The notes beneath the pieces are model-generated. The model searched no databases. It worked only from the letters and a program-made list of their open reading frames with translations, and had not been told where the DNA came from. Shown here piece by piece: positions 27,427 to 40,055 of a stretch of 64,000 bases of DNA. Source of the stretch: Lagopus muta. Taxonomy: Eukaryota; Chordata; Aves; Galliformes; Phasianidae. Positions within the stretch are counted from its first letter, which is position 1; each line of letters opens with the position of its first letter. The position numbers and the translations under genes were made by a program. Location: contig NC_064447.1 in the NCBI RefSeq assembly GCF_023343835.1, positions 10,684,501 through 10,748,500 of the forward strand, given 5' to 3'.

Positions 27427-28181
27427 GTGTAATCACAAATGCAACTCTTTGTGTCTTTTTGAGGGCTGTCTGTCATTTTGACTTCAGGAAACTTATTTTG
27501 ATACTGATTGGGCTCAGTTTAACAAACACGAGGCAAAGTGAATGGAGCTGACGTCCAGGCCCTAAATCTGTCCATTGGCATTTGTGTTAAGGAAAAAAAA
27601 AGACCAGAGCCTCAGTGCAATGCAATTCTCTGACGAGCAATGCTGAGAACCATCAAAGAGATGCAAGTCTTCATCTTGACCCAGCTCAGACCGCTGCCTA
27701 CGAGGAAAGGAGAACAGGGCAGAGTTTGTGTGCAGGTCAGGAGCTGCTCACCCTGCCAGCAAAGGGAGCAGCTTCACTGCACTGCAGCCTTAAACAGCAT
27801 GAATTCAATGAAAGAAAAGAAGCCTGTCCTTACTGCTGAAAGAATGAATATTCAGGCAGGGAAATGGAGAGGTGTTTTGTCAATAGGCTGGTTTTTAGTT
27901 TGGTTTGGTTTTGGTGGAGACTACCTACCTCAAGCTTTGCAAGGCAGTTACACAAGATTAAGGAGCAATGAAAGGAAGAAAAGCACAAAAGCATCACATG
28001 GAAGGAGAAGCAGAAGAAGAAAGAATTTAAGCTCTACAAATACATGAAGAACAGTCTTAACTTTTGAAGACCTAAAAAACCTGATCTACAACTAATTTAA
28101 TATTGAGCTTTTATTTCATTCTTCTAACAATTATTCTGTTCATTCTTAATTTGGACCAAGAGGTCCTTGAAGACCTTATGG

Positions 28182-28239
28182 GGTCTTGGACTAAATGATG
28201 TCCAGAGTTCTCTTCCAATCCCTACCATTCTCTGACTCA
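28182..28239 (+). mobile_element. CR1 3' terminal fragment, very short
   Basis: The stretch TTGGACTAAATGATGTCCAG, followed by TCTTCCAATCCCTACCATTC and TCTGACTC, is the familiar CR1 3' end (GGACTAGATGATCTTTAAGG... TTCCAACCC... ATTCTATGATTC), diverged. Plus-strand orientation. A small inverted pair, CCAAGAGGTCC / GGTCTTGG, lies just upstream. Confidence 0.65.
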
Positions 28240-30017
28240 TACTTGAGGGCTGAGCTGCAGGACCACAGCAACCCTAGAAATAAACTCACAGGTAGCCTCC
28301 AGTAAGTGTAATCTCCTACAGTAAAACATTCAGAGATTTGACAAGAACAGATGTCCTGCTGACCAGGCCAGTATTTACAGGGGAGGCCTATTGCACACTG
28401 GCAACAGACCTCTCTTCCTACTTTCCTTGCTCTATAGAGTAAAAACCAAACAGAACCAGTGAGGTTTCTCCCCTTAAAGAGAAGTTTGTTCCTAAAAACC
28501 TTTTACATACCCCTTACTGTTCCAAAGGAAGATGCTGGAAGGACCACAGAAGGAAGTGTGAAAATTAAGTGAAGATTACATTACTTTCAGAACCAGAATC
28601 ATCCCTTCCTTCTTTGACACCAAGTACGTGAGCTTATTCAGAGCCTTAAGCATGATGCAGCCTGTCTGTATAAACACCGGTTTCTTTCTGAATTACTGAT
28701 GTTTCCTAAAATCCTAACGCTACTTGATGCCTCTATTAAAATACGAAAGATGGAAAAGGAAGACATTCTAAGTGCTACCCAAACCCGGGGAGGGAAAAAA
28801 GAGATCCATCCTCATATCAGCAAATACAGAATACGCTAAACCTCCTTTTAAGTAAGAAAAAAAAAAAGAGACTTTCACAGGGTAAAACAGCTGGGGAGTT
28901 CTGAGAAGCACTTTGGATCACCAGCTCCAAACCACCCCTGGCAATCTTCTGAAAGGAGCACTGCTTTTACTAAAGGTGTTGAAAACTGAAGCGAAGAAGT
29001 TTTGAAATACCCTGGGAATTACTGCAGTTGTTGAAACTGAAGTTCTGTAGAACAGGATCCGGTAACACGGAAAGCTTTGGACCCAATGCCACTCCTCCAC
29101 TCCATGATGCACTTTCTGGCACTACTGAAGCTCATGAAACACACATTGCTTCACATCTGTGCAACAGAACGCTCTTGGAATTCAAGTACTAGAACACAAG
29201 TGACAAGGCAGCAAAGGAACAAAGTTTACATGAGTATTCAAACACAGTACTCTCACCTTCCAGGTGTTCTATTAGCCAGAATGCCTGCGCCCTGCAGGCA
29301 AGAAAAAGTAGCATTCTATGGAACACGTAACAACTTCATCAAAAATAAGTGGAAAATGTTAAAATTTCTATTAGAAATTTAATTTTGTTCACTGCCAGAG
29401 AGCTACAAAGACAGTACTTTGATGTAGAAGACAATTTGCTTGTCAAACCTAATGAATTACTCCAGTTGTTCTTTGATTAATCACATAAATTAAAAACATA
29501 GAGAAAAGGTTCTCTAAGAGAAGGGAGATTTCTCAGAAGTTTCCAGGCACATTCAAGTGTTTTTCATCAGCACTGTGCACTGGCATTTCTCAGCAATGAA
29601 TTAATTCCTGGGATGAAAGTGTACTTCAGACTCTGCAGTGATGGCACTGGGGACTGAAGGGGGGAGGTAGGGAACAGCGCTGCCTACGTGCAGTTCTGGG
29701 AGAGACATGCAAGCTGTCCTCTGAACTTAAATTGCTTAGGAAAACCAGAGACAGTAAAATCCCCAAACAATATCCATTATAACACAGATAAGCAAGCAGG
29801 AATAGAGATTTGCACACGAATTCAAGTTCTGTAAGCCAATCCATTAGATTCAAGAAAAGAAAAAATATCAATATAACTTGCAAAATAGGAGTAACTGCAA
29901 GTAAGATGAGAAACGTATCAGCCCACTTCTTTTACACCATCCTTTCCCTCCATCAGCTGTAGAGAACTGTCCCTTCCACTGATTGTACCCAATGAAAATA
30001 CAGCACTATGTGTAATC

Positions 30018-30053
30018 TGTGTGTACGCATACATACACATACACACGTGTATG
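30018..30053. repeat. Alternating purine-pyrimidine tract, TG/CA rich
   Basis: TGTGTGTACGCATACATACA continues as CATACACACGTGTATG. It is a degenerate CA/TA microsatellite in USP22 intron 1. Confidence 0.75.
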
Positions 30054-33000
30054 AATGCAATCGTTCTGCTTAGAGGAGACAGCAATCCCAACTTCCTGCA
30101 AAGATGGGGTCAGAAGGTTCTTTATATACTCTTCATACTGACTAAATACAAAGCTCCAGGAAGCCTTGACAAATTTTACACACACTCTGTATCTATGTGA
30201 ACCCCGGTACCGTTTGCATGAAGGGAAAACGTACGTTACTGCAGAGGCCTTGCTCCATTTACGTCTACCTCTATTAATGCTATGGACATTTGGCAGTTCT
30301 CATTATGCATCTGGACAGAAGCTTATCAGTTCCTCTAAAAGCAAGCAGACCTTCCAAAAAGAAATAAATGCACAAAAACTGCAAGATGAACATCAGCTAC
30401 AGAGAGCCTCCCGGAGCGCACACACCAAACAAATCAGCAGTGGTTGGTGCTCCAGAAACAACGCTGCCTGCAGACCATGCTTAAGGAAGGGAATGAAGAC
30501 AGTCTACGTGTGCAGTACAGCTGATTGCCAATAAAAATACTCATGCAGATGAGATGGATGCATTCAGACGACAGTCAGAACTGCAGTTACTGTACGTCTG
30601 ACAAGCATGAAAACCCAGAGCTCAGATTCTCGGTGACATCAGCAAACACTGGGCTCACAGCACGTCCATTAGCACTAATAATGAAGAGAAGCAGCATTTC
30701 ACTTACCAAAAGATCATCTGTACAGCAGAGCTACAGAATGCTTTCAGAAAGAAGCCTATTCAAATGTAATTTACAGTTTATCTTATCAGAAGAGTTCAAG
30801 AGTACCTGGGTGTGCATGCACTGTAACATAAAGCAGAACAGAAGAGACAAGTTGTATGAATAATTGTTTGATTCAAATAATCTATTTGGAATGCAAAAAT
30901 CAGGTTTCTGAGGACTCAAACAGAAAAAGAGGTAAAGAGAAGTAAGAAGAGGAAATACAATCAATTTCAGTTATCTAAGACCATCTGATGAGCAGAAAAT
31001 AGGTTGAAATAACCAGAAGTCTGTTTGGAGATAGCAAACTGCACTGCAGTTCTTCAGAGAAGGGATTATTATTACCAGAAAGGATTTGCAAGCATTATCA
31101 GCCGGTCAGCTGCAACACCTTGAAATACAGATCTGCTATGTTTGATAAATATTCAGAGCACAGCTCAGCCTCACCAACCATTACACCGCGCTTTCAGCAT
31201 AAAACAAGGTTTTGGAGAATTTACAACAAATCCTCCATTATCTCAGCCATAAATCAACTATAAAATTGAGTCTCTTTGTATTTTGCAAACCGGTCAAACT
31301 TTGTCTCTAACAACACAAAAATGAAGCTTTTCCAAACAAAGTTGACAGAAACAACTGGGGGAGAAGCCTGACAGATCTGTGCCCTCCCTTATTTGTCTTC
31401 CTGAGGCACACTGTTGGAAGAAGGAAAGAACAGCACCCTAAAAGCACAGCAATGTGAGAAGCGACCACAACTCCAACGGTTCTGAATGGGCTCTCGGGGT
31501 ACAGGCAGTGCAATGGTGCACTCATTCACAAACACACTACCAGCTCTATTCACCTTGTGTTGAAGCAGTTTCATCTTTCCATCTTTACAGCAAAAGAAGA
31601 TACTCTCTCTTCATGGGCAGCTAGAGTCTGCTTCTACTGGGGAAAAAGAAAGTCAGAAACAGCAGCTATTTCAATGGACAGCAGTTCTGTATTCAGAAGG
31701 ATTTAGGCAGCTCTTATGCTGGCAAACACTCTTAAAGGGGAAAAGAAATTCAGAGTAACCATTAATATTACATAGTTAATAATAATAATACTAAGTTCCT
31801 CTTTAAACCAAAGAAGAGGAGACAGAACACCAACAGACACAAACATCCAAAGAAAGGAACACAGAAAGATAAAGGGAAAAATAGTCCTGTATGTGGCCAG
31901 AGCACACTGCTCTGACAGAACATGGACAACCATGAATGTTTGTCAATTAACCTTTAAATCAGTGAACATGATCCTTAAGAGGCAGAGAAGGAAGATTCTG
32001 TATTACGCTGGATACACACATCATAAGTATCCTGTATTACCATCCCCAGCTTCTCCTTCCCAAGGTTAAGCAAATTGCCATTAACTCTATTATCACGTTA
32101 CTGTTGTTGGACTCATTTTTTATGTACACATACACCACTGTTTGACCATACACACATAGAGCCAAACAAAAAAGTACAGTCACACAGAAACGAAATTAAC
32201 CAAAGGCAAAAATCCGTCACAGTGATATTTTAATTTTAATTTAGACTTAAAAAAGAAAGAAAACAAAGAAAACTTGGGAATGTTTCTATCAGCTGAAACG
32301 CCTGATTTACAACCAGCAGCAGCAGCACCAAAAGGAATAAACGCGTGTTCTTAAGGCTTCTAAACACCAAAACATTTTCTCATCACACAGTTCTGCTCTC
32401 TGGTGATAAGAGATAAAGTTCTCTAGCACTCCTCCACGAGACTGGTATTGAAATGAGAAATAGTTTCTAAAGCCATTTACAGGAATTATCTGCATTTTCA
32501 GTAACACAGCACGGATGAAGTCGCTGCGTGGGCAACACCAACACAGCACAGAGTCAGAAACACCAGCAAAAAGCCCACAGTGCTGGGCACTGCCCTGCAG
32601 ATGGGAGCTGGGCAAGAAGGTTAACGAAGCGCGGCCTCAGAGTGAAGCAGCCACACTCAGCAAAAGGCTGCCAGCGAAATTAATGACATTAATGCTTTGT
32701 TCCTTCATCATCAGACACGAATTACAATTACAATTTTATTGCTCCGTATTTTGTTCAAATATACCCTGGTGTACTTTGCCACAAATCTACACTTTGAAAT
32801 CAATGGAGTAATTAGAAAAAAAAGCCATAGAAAATCAGTACGTTGAGTAGTATTTCCATCATTTCTCTTAAGAAGATATAAACAGACATTAGATACCATG
32901 AGCACTGCTTTTCAGGGAAGTAAAAATATACTCATTTGGTTTCCCAATTAAAAAAAAAGTTACTTTCAACTGGCTTCCCATCAGTAAATACACAACTGAG

Positions 33001-36000
33001 AGGAAACAAAAAACCAGAACAGGTTGGTGGCAGCAGCAGATCTGACCTGCAGCCACAATGACACCTACCAGCTTTTCAGATGGATGCAATTTGCTTTTGA
33101 AGAGATGTATTTGAATTGCAGCACAGGCACATGCCAACAGAGGAAGCACCAGTTACTTTTAAGATGCAAATGCACGTGGCTTTGCACAGAACATAAGTGT
33201 TTAAAATAACACCACCACCAAGGAAAAATGAAGGTCCATCCAGGAGAATGATCTGTGTTCACACAAGCAGGAGGCTAAATCTGCACAATAATTACTCCTG
33301 ACATAATTACATCCTTTGGGGAAAGGAAACTTGGCCAAGAGTGCCTGCACCAAGGACTCCTGCTGAGAATCCTGCCCAGGAAGAACTTCTGCCACATGCA
33401 TGGGGCAGACAGAGCCAGCTGTACCACCAGGAGCACTACAGGCAGAATCGAGCCAAAACCATATTTCATCTTTGAGATATAAAGGCACAGTCTCACCTGA
33501 ACATATATGTCATTATTTTCTCTCCTTGTTCTTTCCCACACTGTAAGAACATCAACAGTTTTTGAGAACTCTTAATTACTGCTCCCATCATGCCAACAAA
33601 TGTTCAATGGCAGATGAGGTGTATGCCTTGCAGTGTCCTTCATAGTTTGCTTCCTTGTTTCCTAAAGGAAGATGTACTCACCAACACTATCTGCTGGTTA
33701 GGGCACTAGCTGCATTACTAATGGCTCATTAAAAACTCCAGACCCCTTCCTGAAATTAACAGAGTAGCAAAAATGTATGCATGCCCAACATTGGTAAAAA
33801 GAAAATGAAGATGCATCTGGTATTAAAAATAACCACAGTGCAATCTGTCTCATGCTAAGAACAGAGAACTGATCTTGCAGTTTGTTCTAAACAAACCCCC
33901 GTTCCTGCACTCACAGAAATGGTAATGGTAATTAATTTATCATACATAATGCACGTGGCAGTGCAGGTTCCACCTCAATATATCATTCACTCAGACACGG
34001 CAGTGGGGGCCAGAAATAATACAGAGAATTCAACTCCTCTCTCATTAGCCAGCTCCAAAGGGAAATGCAGGATAAGCTGGCTGGGTTCTTAAAGCCCCTG
34101 CATACTGAAAAATGTCATCTAATAAACACACATAAACTACTGCATCAGGATGGGAATAATAAGGGAAAACATGGGAGAGAAGGAGAAAAGGTGAATTCCT
34201 ACACCTTGTAGCCGAGCAAAAACCTGAACTGTATTGGCATACTTCACTTGAAAGAACAGTTAAAAGCTTGATGTACGAACAGGGGATTTTCAAGGAAACT
34301 ATTTCAATTGCAAATCAGTAATCTCACAAAGATGAGAGCAAAAGCATTAAATGAGATCCCGTATAGATTTCTGGCTCTGATCTCCTGCTCTGTTTCTATG
34401 GTTATCAACACGCAGCATTCTGTGGACAAATACATTGTCTATGCTTTACAGCAGGATTAGAAAAAGAATGCGAGAGCACTGCCTCAGCCCTTCTCAAGAG
34501 TATCTCAAGTTGCTTAAGAGCTTTCCCTGCCAAGTAAAGAGGTGGTTCACCCAGTTCTGGCTTTCAAGAGTGCTTCTTACAATCTAGCACTGCAAATAAT
34601 TAAGACCAAGAACATAAAATAGGGAAGATAGCGTGACAGGTATAATATGTATGACACTGGAGCAAACCCTCCTGACCTCATTTCTGCTGGATCTCAACCT
34701 ACAGGAGCTCATTCAGAATAATTTAACTTCCACAGCAACTTCTCTAAGAAGCAAGAGACAATGGAGTTACCAGTGATGCAACACTTTGCCACTGCACATA
34801 ATCACACTGATGCTGGAAATATGCTGGGAAAAGCAGTCAGTTTACCTTGTACTGAGCAAAGGCAAGCCTCGCTTCCCTGCTAATCCATCAACACTGTCTG
34901 CAGGATGCTGTGGGTTCCCCCCCCCTCAGAAGTTCCACACTAAATAACCTGCATTTATCAGCAGCATGAGGGCAAAATCCTAAATTGCTCTGGGTGACCT
35001 TAGATAGTGGACCAAAAAGCTATCCATTTCCCTTTTCATAGCCCTACAGCATCCCAGGGACAGAACAGCCCCTGGTGTGGATGCCCCCAGAATACTTAGA
35101 AGGGACAGATGCGAGCGGTGACCTCTGCTCTGTGATCTGTGTTACAGCAGCATCTTCCAATTAGCCCAAATAACAATGTAGCCTCTAAATTATAGGTAAG
35201 ATTTGTATCCTTGGGCATTCACAGAAGAAACATTCAAAGTGAAGTGACATTAGAAGAGCTTAACCTAGCTGAAGGAGTCTCTTAGAGGCAGCAGCGTCAG
35301 TCGCTAGCAAGTAAGAAGTAGCTCTCAAAATGTCTTTCAGAAGACTGTAAAGATATGGGGGCAGGAAAAGTTACAGTCCCTCAGAATCAAATTAATCCAC
35401 TAGCACATTTCTAAAGAAAATGTAAAGCTTTCACAATACCTAACTATTGCAGATCACACAACCAAAACAGCACAGGGGGCACTGTTCAATTCCCTTTTCA
35501 ATTCCACCCAACCTACCTTAAAAGCATTCTGCCCTTCTCAGCCCCAACACCAAGTACAGCTGCCCTCGAGGCACAACAGAAGCATGATGCCCATGACCAG
35601 AAGTTCACCCACCTCTTCACTCGTGCTCCACAGCAATGCGTCTCACTGGACAACAGTCTTTCTCCCCCGCAGTCAGAACAGCCATAAACAGGGGGAAGGG
35701 AGGCTGATTGCATGTTCTACGGCACATGGCTACGCAATAAGACTCCTGAAATAATTTTCTCTGGTGAGAATATAGCCAACATATCTGGCAAGAAGCAACT
35801 TTAAGCATGTGTTGCTGTGACAGCACTGAATTATCACCCCAGTCTGCAGCAAGATTAACACTTACAACCTTGGCACGAAGAGCAGCGTGCTCAGATAGCG
35901 CCAGGAGCAGCACTGTGGGCTTGGACCTGAAAGGGTGAGCACACAGTAAGGGGTTAATAGCACAAAATGCAGACATTTGCCTAAACTGTAAACAAACTGA

Positions 36001-38696
36001 TAATTTTGAGGAAGAAAGCAGTGTACAGATGAAGAAGGCCATCAAGTGAAACTCCAGGTATGAAAGGAGAAAGACACTGCCTACAACAGAGGATGCGCTC
36101 TAAAGAAGAGTTACAGAGGAGAGCAGCCCAACAGGCTTCTGGCTAACGCAGAAACATCTGAGCATCCAGACAAACCAACCTGACATGACGTTCACTGCTC
36201 CAAAAACTGCAGGCAATCTGTGCAGAGAAGCAACCACCGCGATGAGGAGCATTACTCACACCTACCGGCTGCGTCTGTCGGACCTGCGTCCCGCAGCACC
36301 ACGTGCCTTCACCTGCAAGCTACACGCAGAACAAAGCCAGCTCCGGCCTCACAGGAGGTCACAGCTCACATTACACCAAAACCAACGGCTCTACAGGCTG
36401 CTGCCTGGCAGACTCACAGCCCTCCACCCCTTTTTTCCAGCTAACAGACCACAAAAAGAAGAAACCTGATAGCAAAGCTTCTTACTGGAAGTTTAATACA
36501 GAAAAAAATACAAGGACAAGAAAAGCCATGAAGCTGAGGAAATTGTGGTGCCACCTCCTTCCTGCTTGTAGCCTCATCATACTGAGACCTCCTTTTGCTT
36601 TGCAAAATTGGCAGAGCTGTAAAGCACACCTTCTGCTCTGTGATCTCATTTGAAAGACTTTCTCCTATGAAGAGATTCCACCAAGCATCAGCTACACCTA
36701 CAGCGCAGCTTTAGTTTGCCTCAAGAACAAGAAGAAATATAAAATATTAACACTGATAGAATTGATTTCACAGATTAAGTGTTCTAATCCCAAGATCTTA
36801 ACTTGAAGAAAACACTGAAGCCCCAGAAGCAAAGCTGTATGACTCGCAGCATATGAACAGGTGAGGCTGTGGGATTCAATGCTGAGGAAAATCAGGACAA
36901 AAGGATTCAACCTGTTAAAAAATAAAGATACTTGAATATACAATTAGTACAAACTGGATACAGAAGTACGCTTACAGTGACAGGAACAGCCTGATGGCAC
37001 CACATGTACCTCAAGTAGATACCACAGACCTCTGAACTCTCAAATGAGAGGACATTCCAGTGAACTGCATTATAAAACGTATTGAAAATTTTTAAGCAAA
37101 TGATCATAACTCATCCCCTACCTTGCTAGGATGTTTAGATTCCCTGAGATTTAAAGCATCACCATGTAACAGTGTGGCAAAAACGTCCAGCAAACAGGAG
37201 TAATCACTGAAGCAGACTGCTAATTGAAGTCAGCTTGGGATAATCTGCTTTGGAAAGGAATCAGGGAAGCACACCTAGAGCTCTGAATGCTGGCTTTCAA
37301 TGATAAAGTCAACACTATTAGATGGGAAGACCAAAGCTCATCTAAAGGCACAGCTCTGCACACAGTACCCACGAGTTTCAGCTCTCTGGGGCAGAGCTCT
37401 ACCCCTTCATCTTCACCTGCTCCAAAACACAACTTGATGAAGCACAACCTAAATTCACAGCTGTTATATGAACTGCACTCTCTGCTGCCATCTACAATCA
37501 ACCACTCAAAGGAACAAAACCAGTCAAACCTCATCAATTCCAACAAAAACTTACTGCACTCTGTCTCCAACAGCAGGAGATGCTGTATAAGGAGAAGACG
37601 TGAGGCAATGCTTTTTGTGACCCATCTGCTTACAGCTCTCTCCTCCAGCACAGTGTCACTGGAGGGCAGGGCTGTCCATGCTGGGCCCATGGTACCACCA
37701 CAGGTTGTATTGCTTCGGTTTGTTTTTAATTCTCAAGGACTGCACACTGTTCTGAGGAAATGAAAGCCTTTTTACATACTATTGTACTGAGTTTATTGGC
37801 TTATTTAGATCAGATACTTGAAGAAATCTGACAAAAATAAGCCCATGAGCTGTTATTTCTTTTTTCCCTCCCAAGCTGCAGGTCAGAATCTTGTGTTATA
37901 TCAACTATCTGTGCAGTAAATGCCATCAGAGTAAAATCCAGGCTTGACAGCTATCTTGGGCTTGGATTAGAAGTGTCATCTGCATTAATGAGGCAATGAG
38001 ACTAATGCCTGCTGGGGCAAGGGAACGATAAAGCATCAGGTAGTTTGCATCTCTGAGCTCCGCCAGAAAACATCTCCTGGTCAAGCAGCCATCAGTTAAT
38101 GGGATTCTGCAAGGTGTTTCACACAGTTGCTACCCTCACCTGCACTTGACTGAAATCAAACGCATGTTCTTTCACAAAGAACACCTGCAGGTGAGGCTGT
38201 TCTGCTGCTGCTGGAAGACTGTGCTGTCCTGGAGCTCGTTCCCAAGTATGAACAGAGCTGCAGGGCTGAGTTGGAGCAGGCCTACCTACTGCAGCACCAG
38301 CTACACATCACTCCAGTTTTCTGCAGAACAACTTTCTGTGAGAACCAGAAATTCCCCTCAAAAAATGAAGCGATAAAAACTTCTGAAATCTTCCATTTTG
38401 AGCATGCTTACAGCAGTTCCTCAGGCAGCAACATGAAGGTATTTTTAAAATAAAAAAGGAAATGCATCGCTGTTAACAAACTTTGTTTTCTAGGTAGACA
38501 GCAGTATTTTTCAGTAGTGGAGGAAAAAACAGGCAGCATGGTAGCAGCTCAACATTAAGTTACTGACCTGACTGGCTGTACAGGCTGCAGAATGCAGCAC
38601 TCAAACACAGGAAGGCAGCATAAAACTAGGGAGAAAAAAGAGGTGCTAACATACTCAAAACGCATCAAAAGCCAAATCTCATAGCAGTCATCTCAA

Positions 38697-38950
38697 AAGC
38701 AGAACTCAGGGCTCCCCCAGCCCTCCCAGGCTTTCCCAGCCCCAGAGGGACAAAGGCAGCACCAGCCCTGACCCTGCCCTGGTGGGGCTGTGGGTGCCCA
38801 CACCTCTCCCCGACCCCAGGACACACTGGGCTCTGTGCTGCTCCTGCTGCCTCCATCTGCCACAGTGATCCCCCAGGGCTGCAGCCAGCTGGCACCGTTT
38901 GGAACGGCCTTGGGGCTGCTCTAGACTGCACGAGGGAGTGGGCCAGAGGA
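38697..38950. other. GC-rich block inside AT-rich intron
   Basis: About 250 bases, rich in CCC and CAG-type triplets and few CpG, interrupt AT-rich intron 1. Both minus-strand frames are open over about 85 codons but show only Pro/Gly/Ala-rich composition. I cannot assign it to a gene, CR1 piece or other repeat. It could be a diverged repeat or a regulatory block. Confidence 0.4.
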
Positions 38951-39437
38951 AAGCCAGTACCATAAATAGCTAATTTACAATCCCATTATCCCATCCTCCT
39001 CAACTGTGCGCGGCACGAGCGAGCCACGTGCTCTGTGACCAGATAGTTTAAACAAAAATAATAATCACCATCATTATTCAAGGAAGTTAAAACATCTTAA
39101 CAGGGTTTGATTATAAAGGATAAAATCTGAACTTAGAGGCAGGCCTGTTAAAGAGGGAAACAAGTGCTCATAACTTGATTACACAGAAAAACACTATTCA
39201 TTTCATTAAATTAAATGTAATGCAAAAAGCAGATTTTCTGTAATAGCTGATCACAAATTACAGGCATCCTACACTCTCTGGTTCATTTATTTTTCACAAG
39301 GAAACTGGAGCAGGAGCAAATTATTTGCATACAGGAAAAAGTTCTCACGACTGCACAACATCAGAGTAGTTTCACCTCTCCGACTCAGCACGTTAGCACA
39401 CCCACAAAAGCAACCAAGCACAAAAGCTGGAAGTCAG

Positions 39438-39570
39438 AGAAGCACAGAAGGTGGGGTTGGAAGGGACCTCACAGCCCCTCCAGCCCCAGCCCACCACCAG
39501 CAGGCCGTCCCCACCAGCTCAGGCTGCCCAGGGCCCATTCACAGTTTCAGGCACCTCCAGGGATGGCGAG
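39438..39570 (-). mobile_element. CR1 3' fragment
   Basis: The plus strand reads GGTTGGAAGGGACCTCACAG, then CCCCAGCCC and CTCAGGCTGCCCAGGGCCCA, then a CACCTCCAGGGATGG tail. This is the reverse complement of the CR1 3' untranslated region. About 130 bases survive. Confidence 0.75.
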
Positions 39571-39923
39571 CATCAGCAATCCCAGAACCTTGGGTTCTCT
39601 CCCATCATTCCTCCCCTCCAGCTACCAGCTGTGCAGCCTCCCATTCAACCCCACTGCTGACACACAGCACATTCCTAAGCCAGATGAAATACTAAGAGAA
39701 ACGGCTTTCTCCCCCCATTTTATCTCTTGTCCTTTCTGGTTCATGGCACTCTTGCACCAGCACGGCGTGACAGCAATAACACACAGACAGGTGCTGGTGA
39801 TTCCTTACACTGCTAAGGAAAGACAGACCCACAGTCAAGGCACTGCAGTTTCTCAGCTGCCAATCTTCAGCAGTAAGCACAGAAAGCTCCAAACTTCCCA
39901 TCTCTTGCTCCTCCAGTGAGTCA

Positions 39924-40055
39924 CTGAACCACAGAACATCCCGAGTTGGAAGGGACCCATAAGGATCATCCAGTCCAACTCTTGGCTCCACACAACGCCA
40001 ACCATAATCCAAACCCTGTGTCTGAGAGCACAGTCCAGACACTCCTCGAGTCAAA
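39924..40055 (-). mobile_element. CR1 3' fragment of a different subfamily
   Basis: The plus strand reads ACCACAGAACATCCCGAGTT, then GGAAGGGACCCATAAGGATC and ATCCAGTCCAACTC, ending near GTCTGAGAGCACAGTCCAGA. This is a well-known CR1 3' variant, distinct from the one about 350 bases to its left. Both lie in the same orientation as USP22. Confidence 0.78.
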
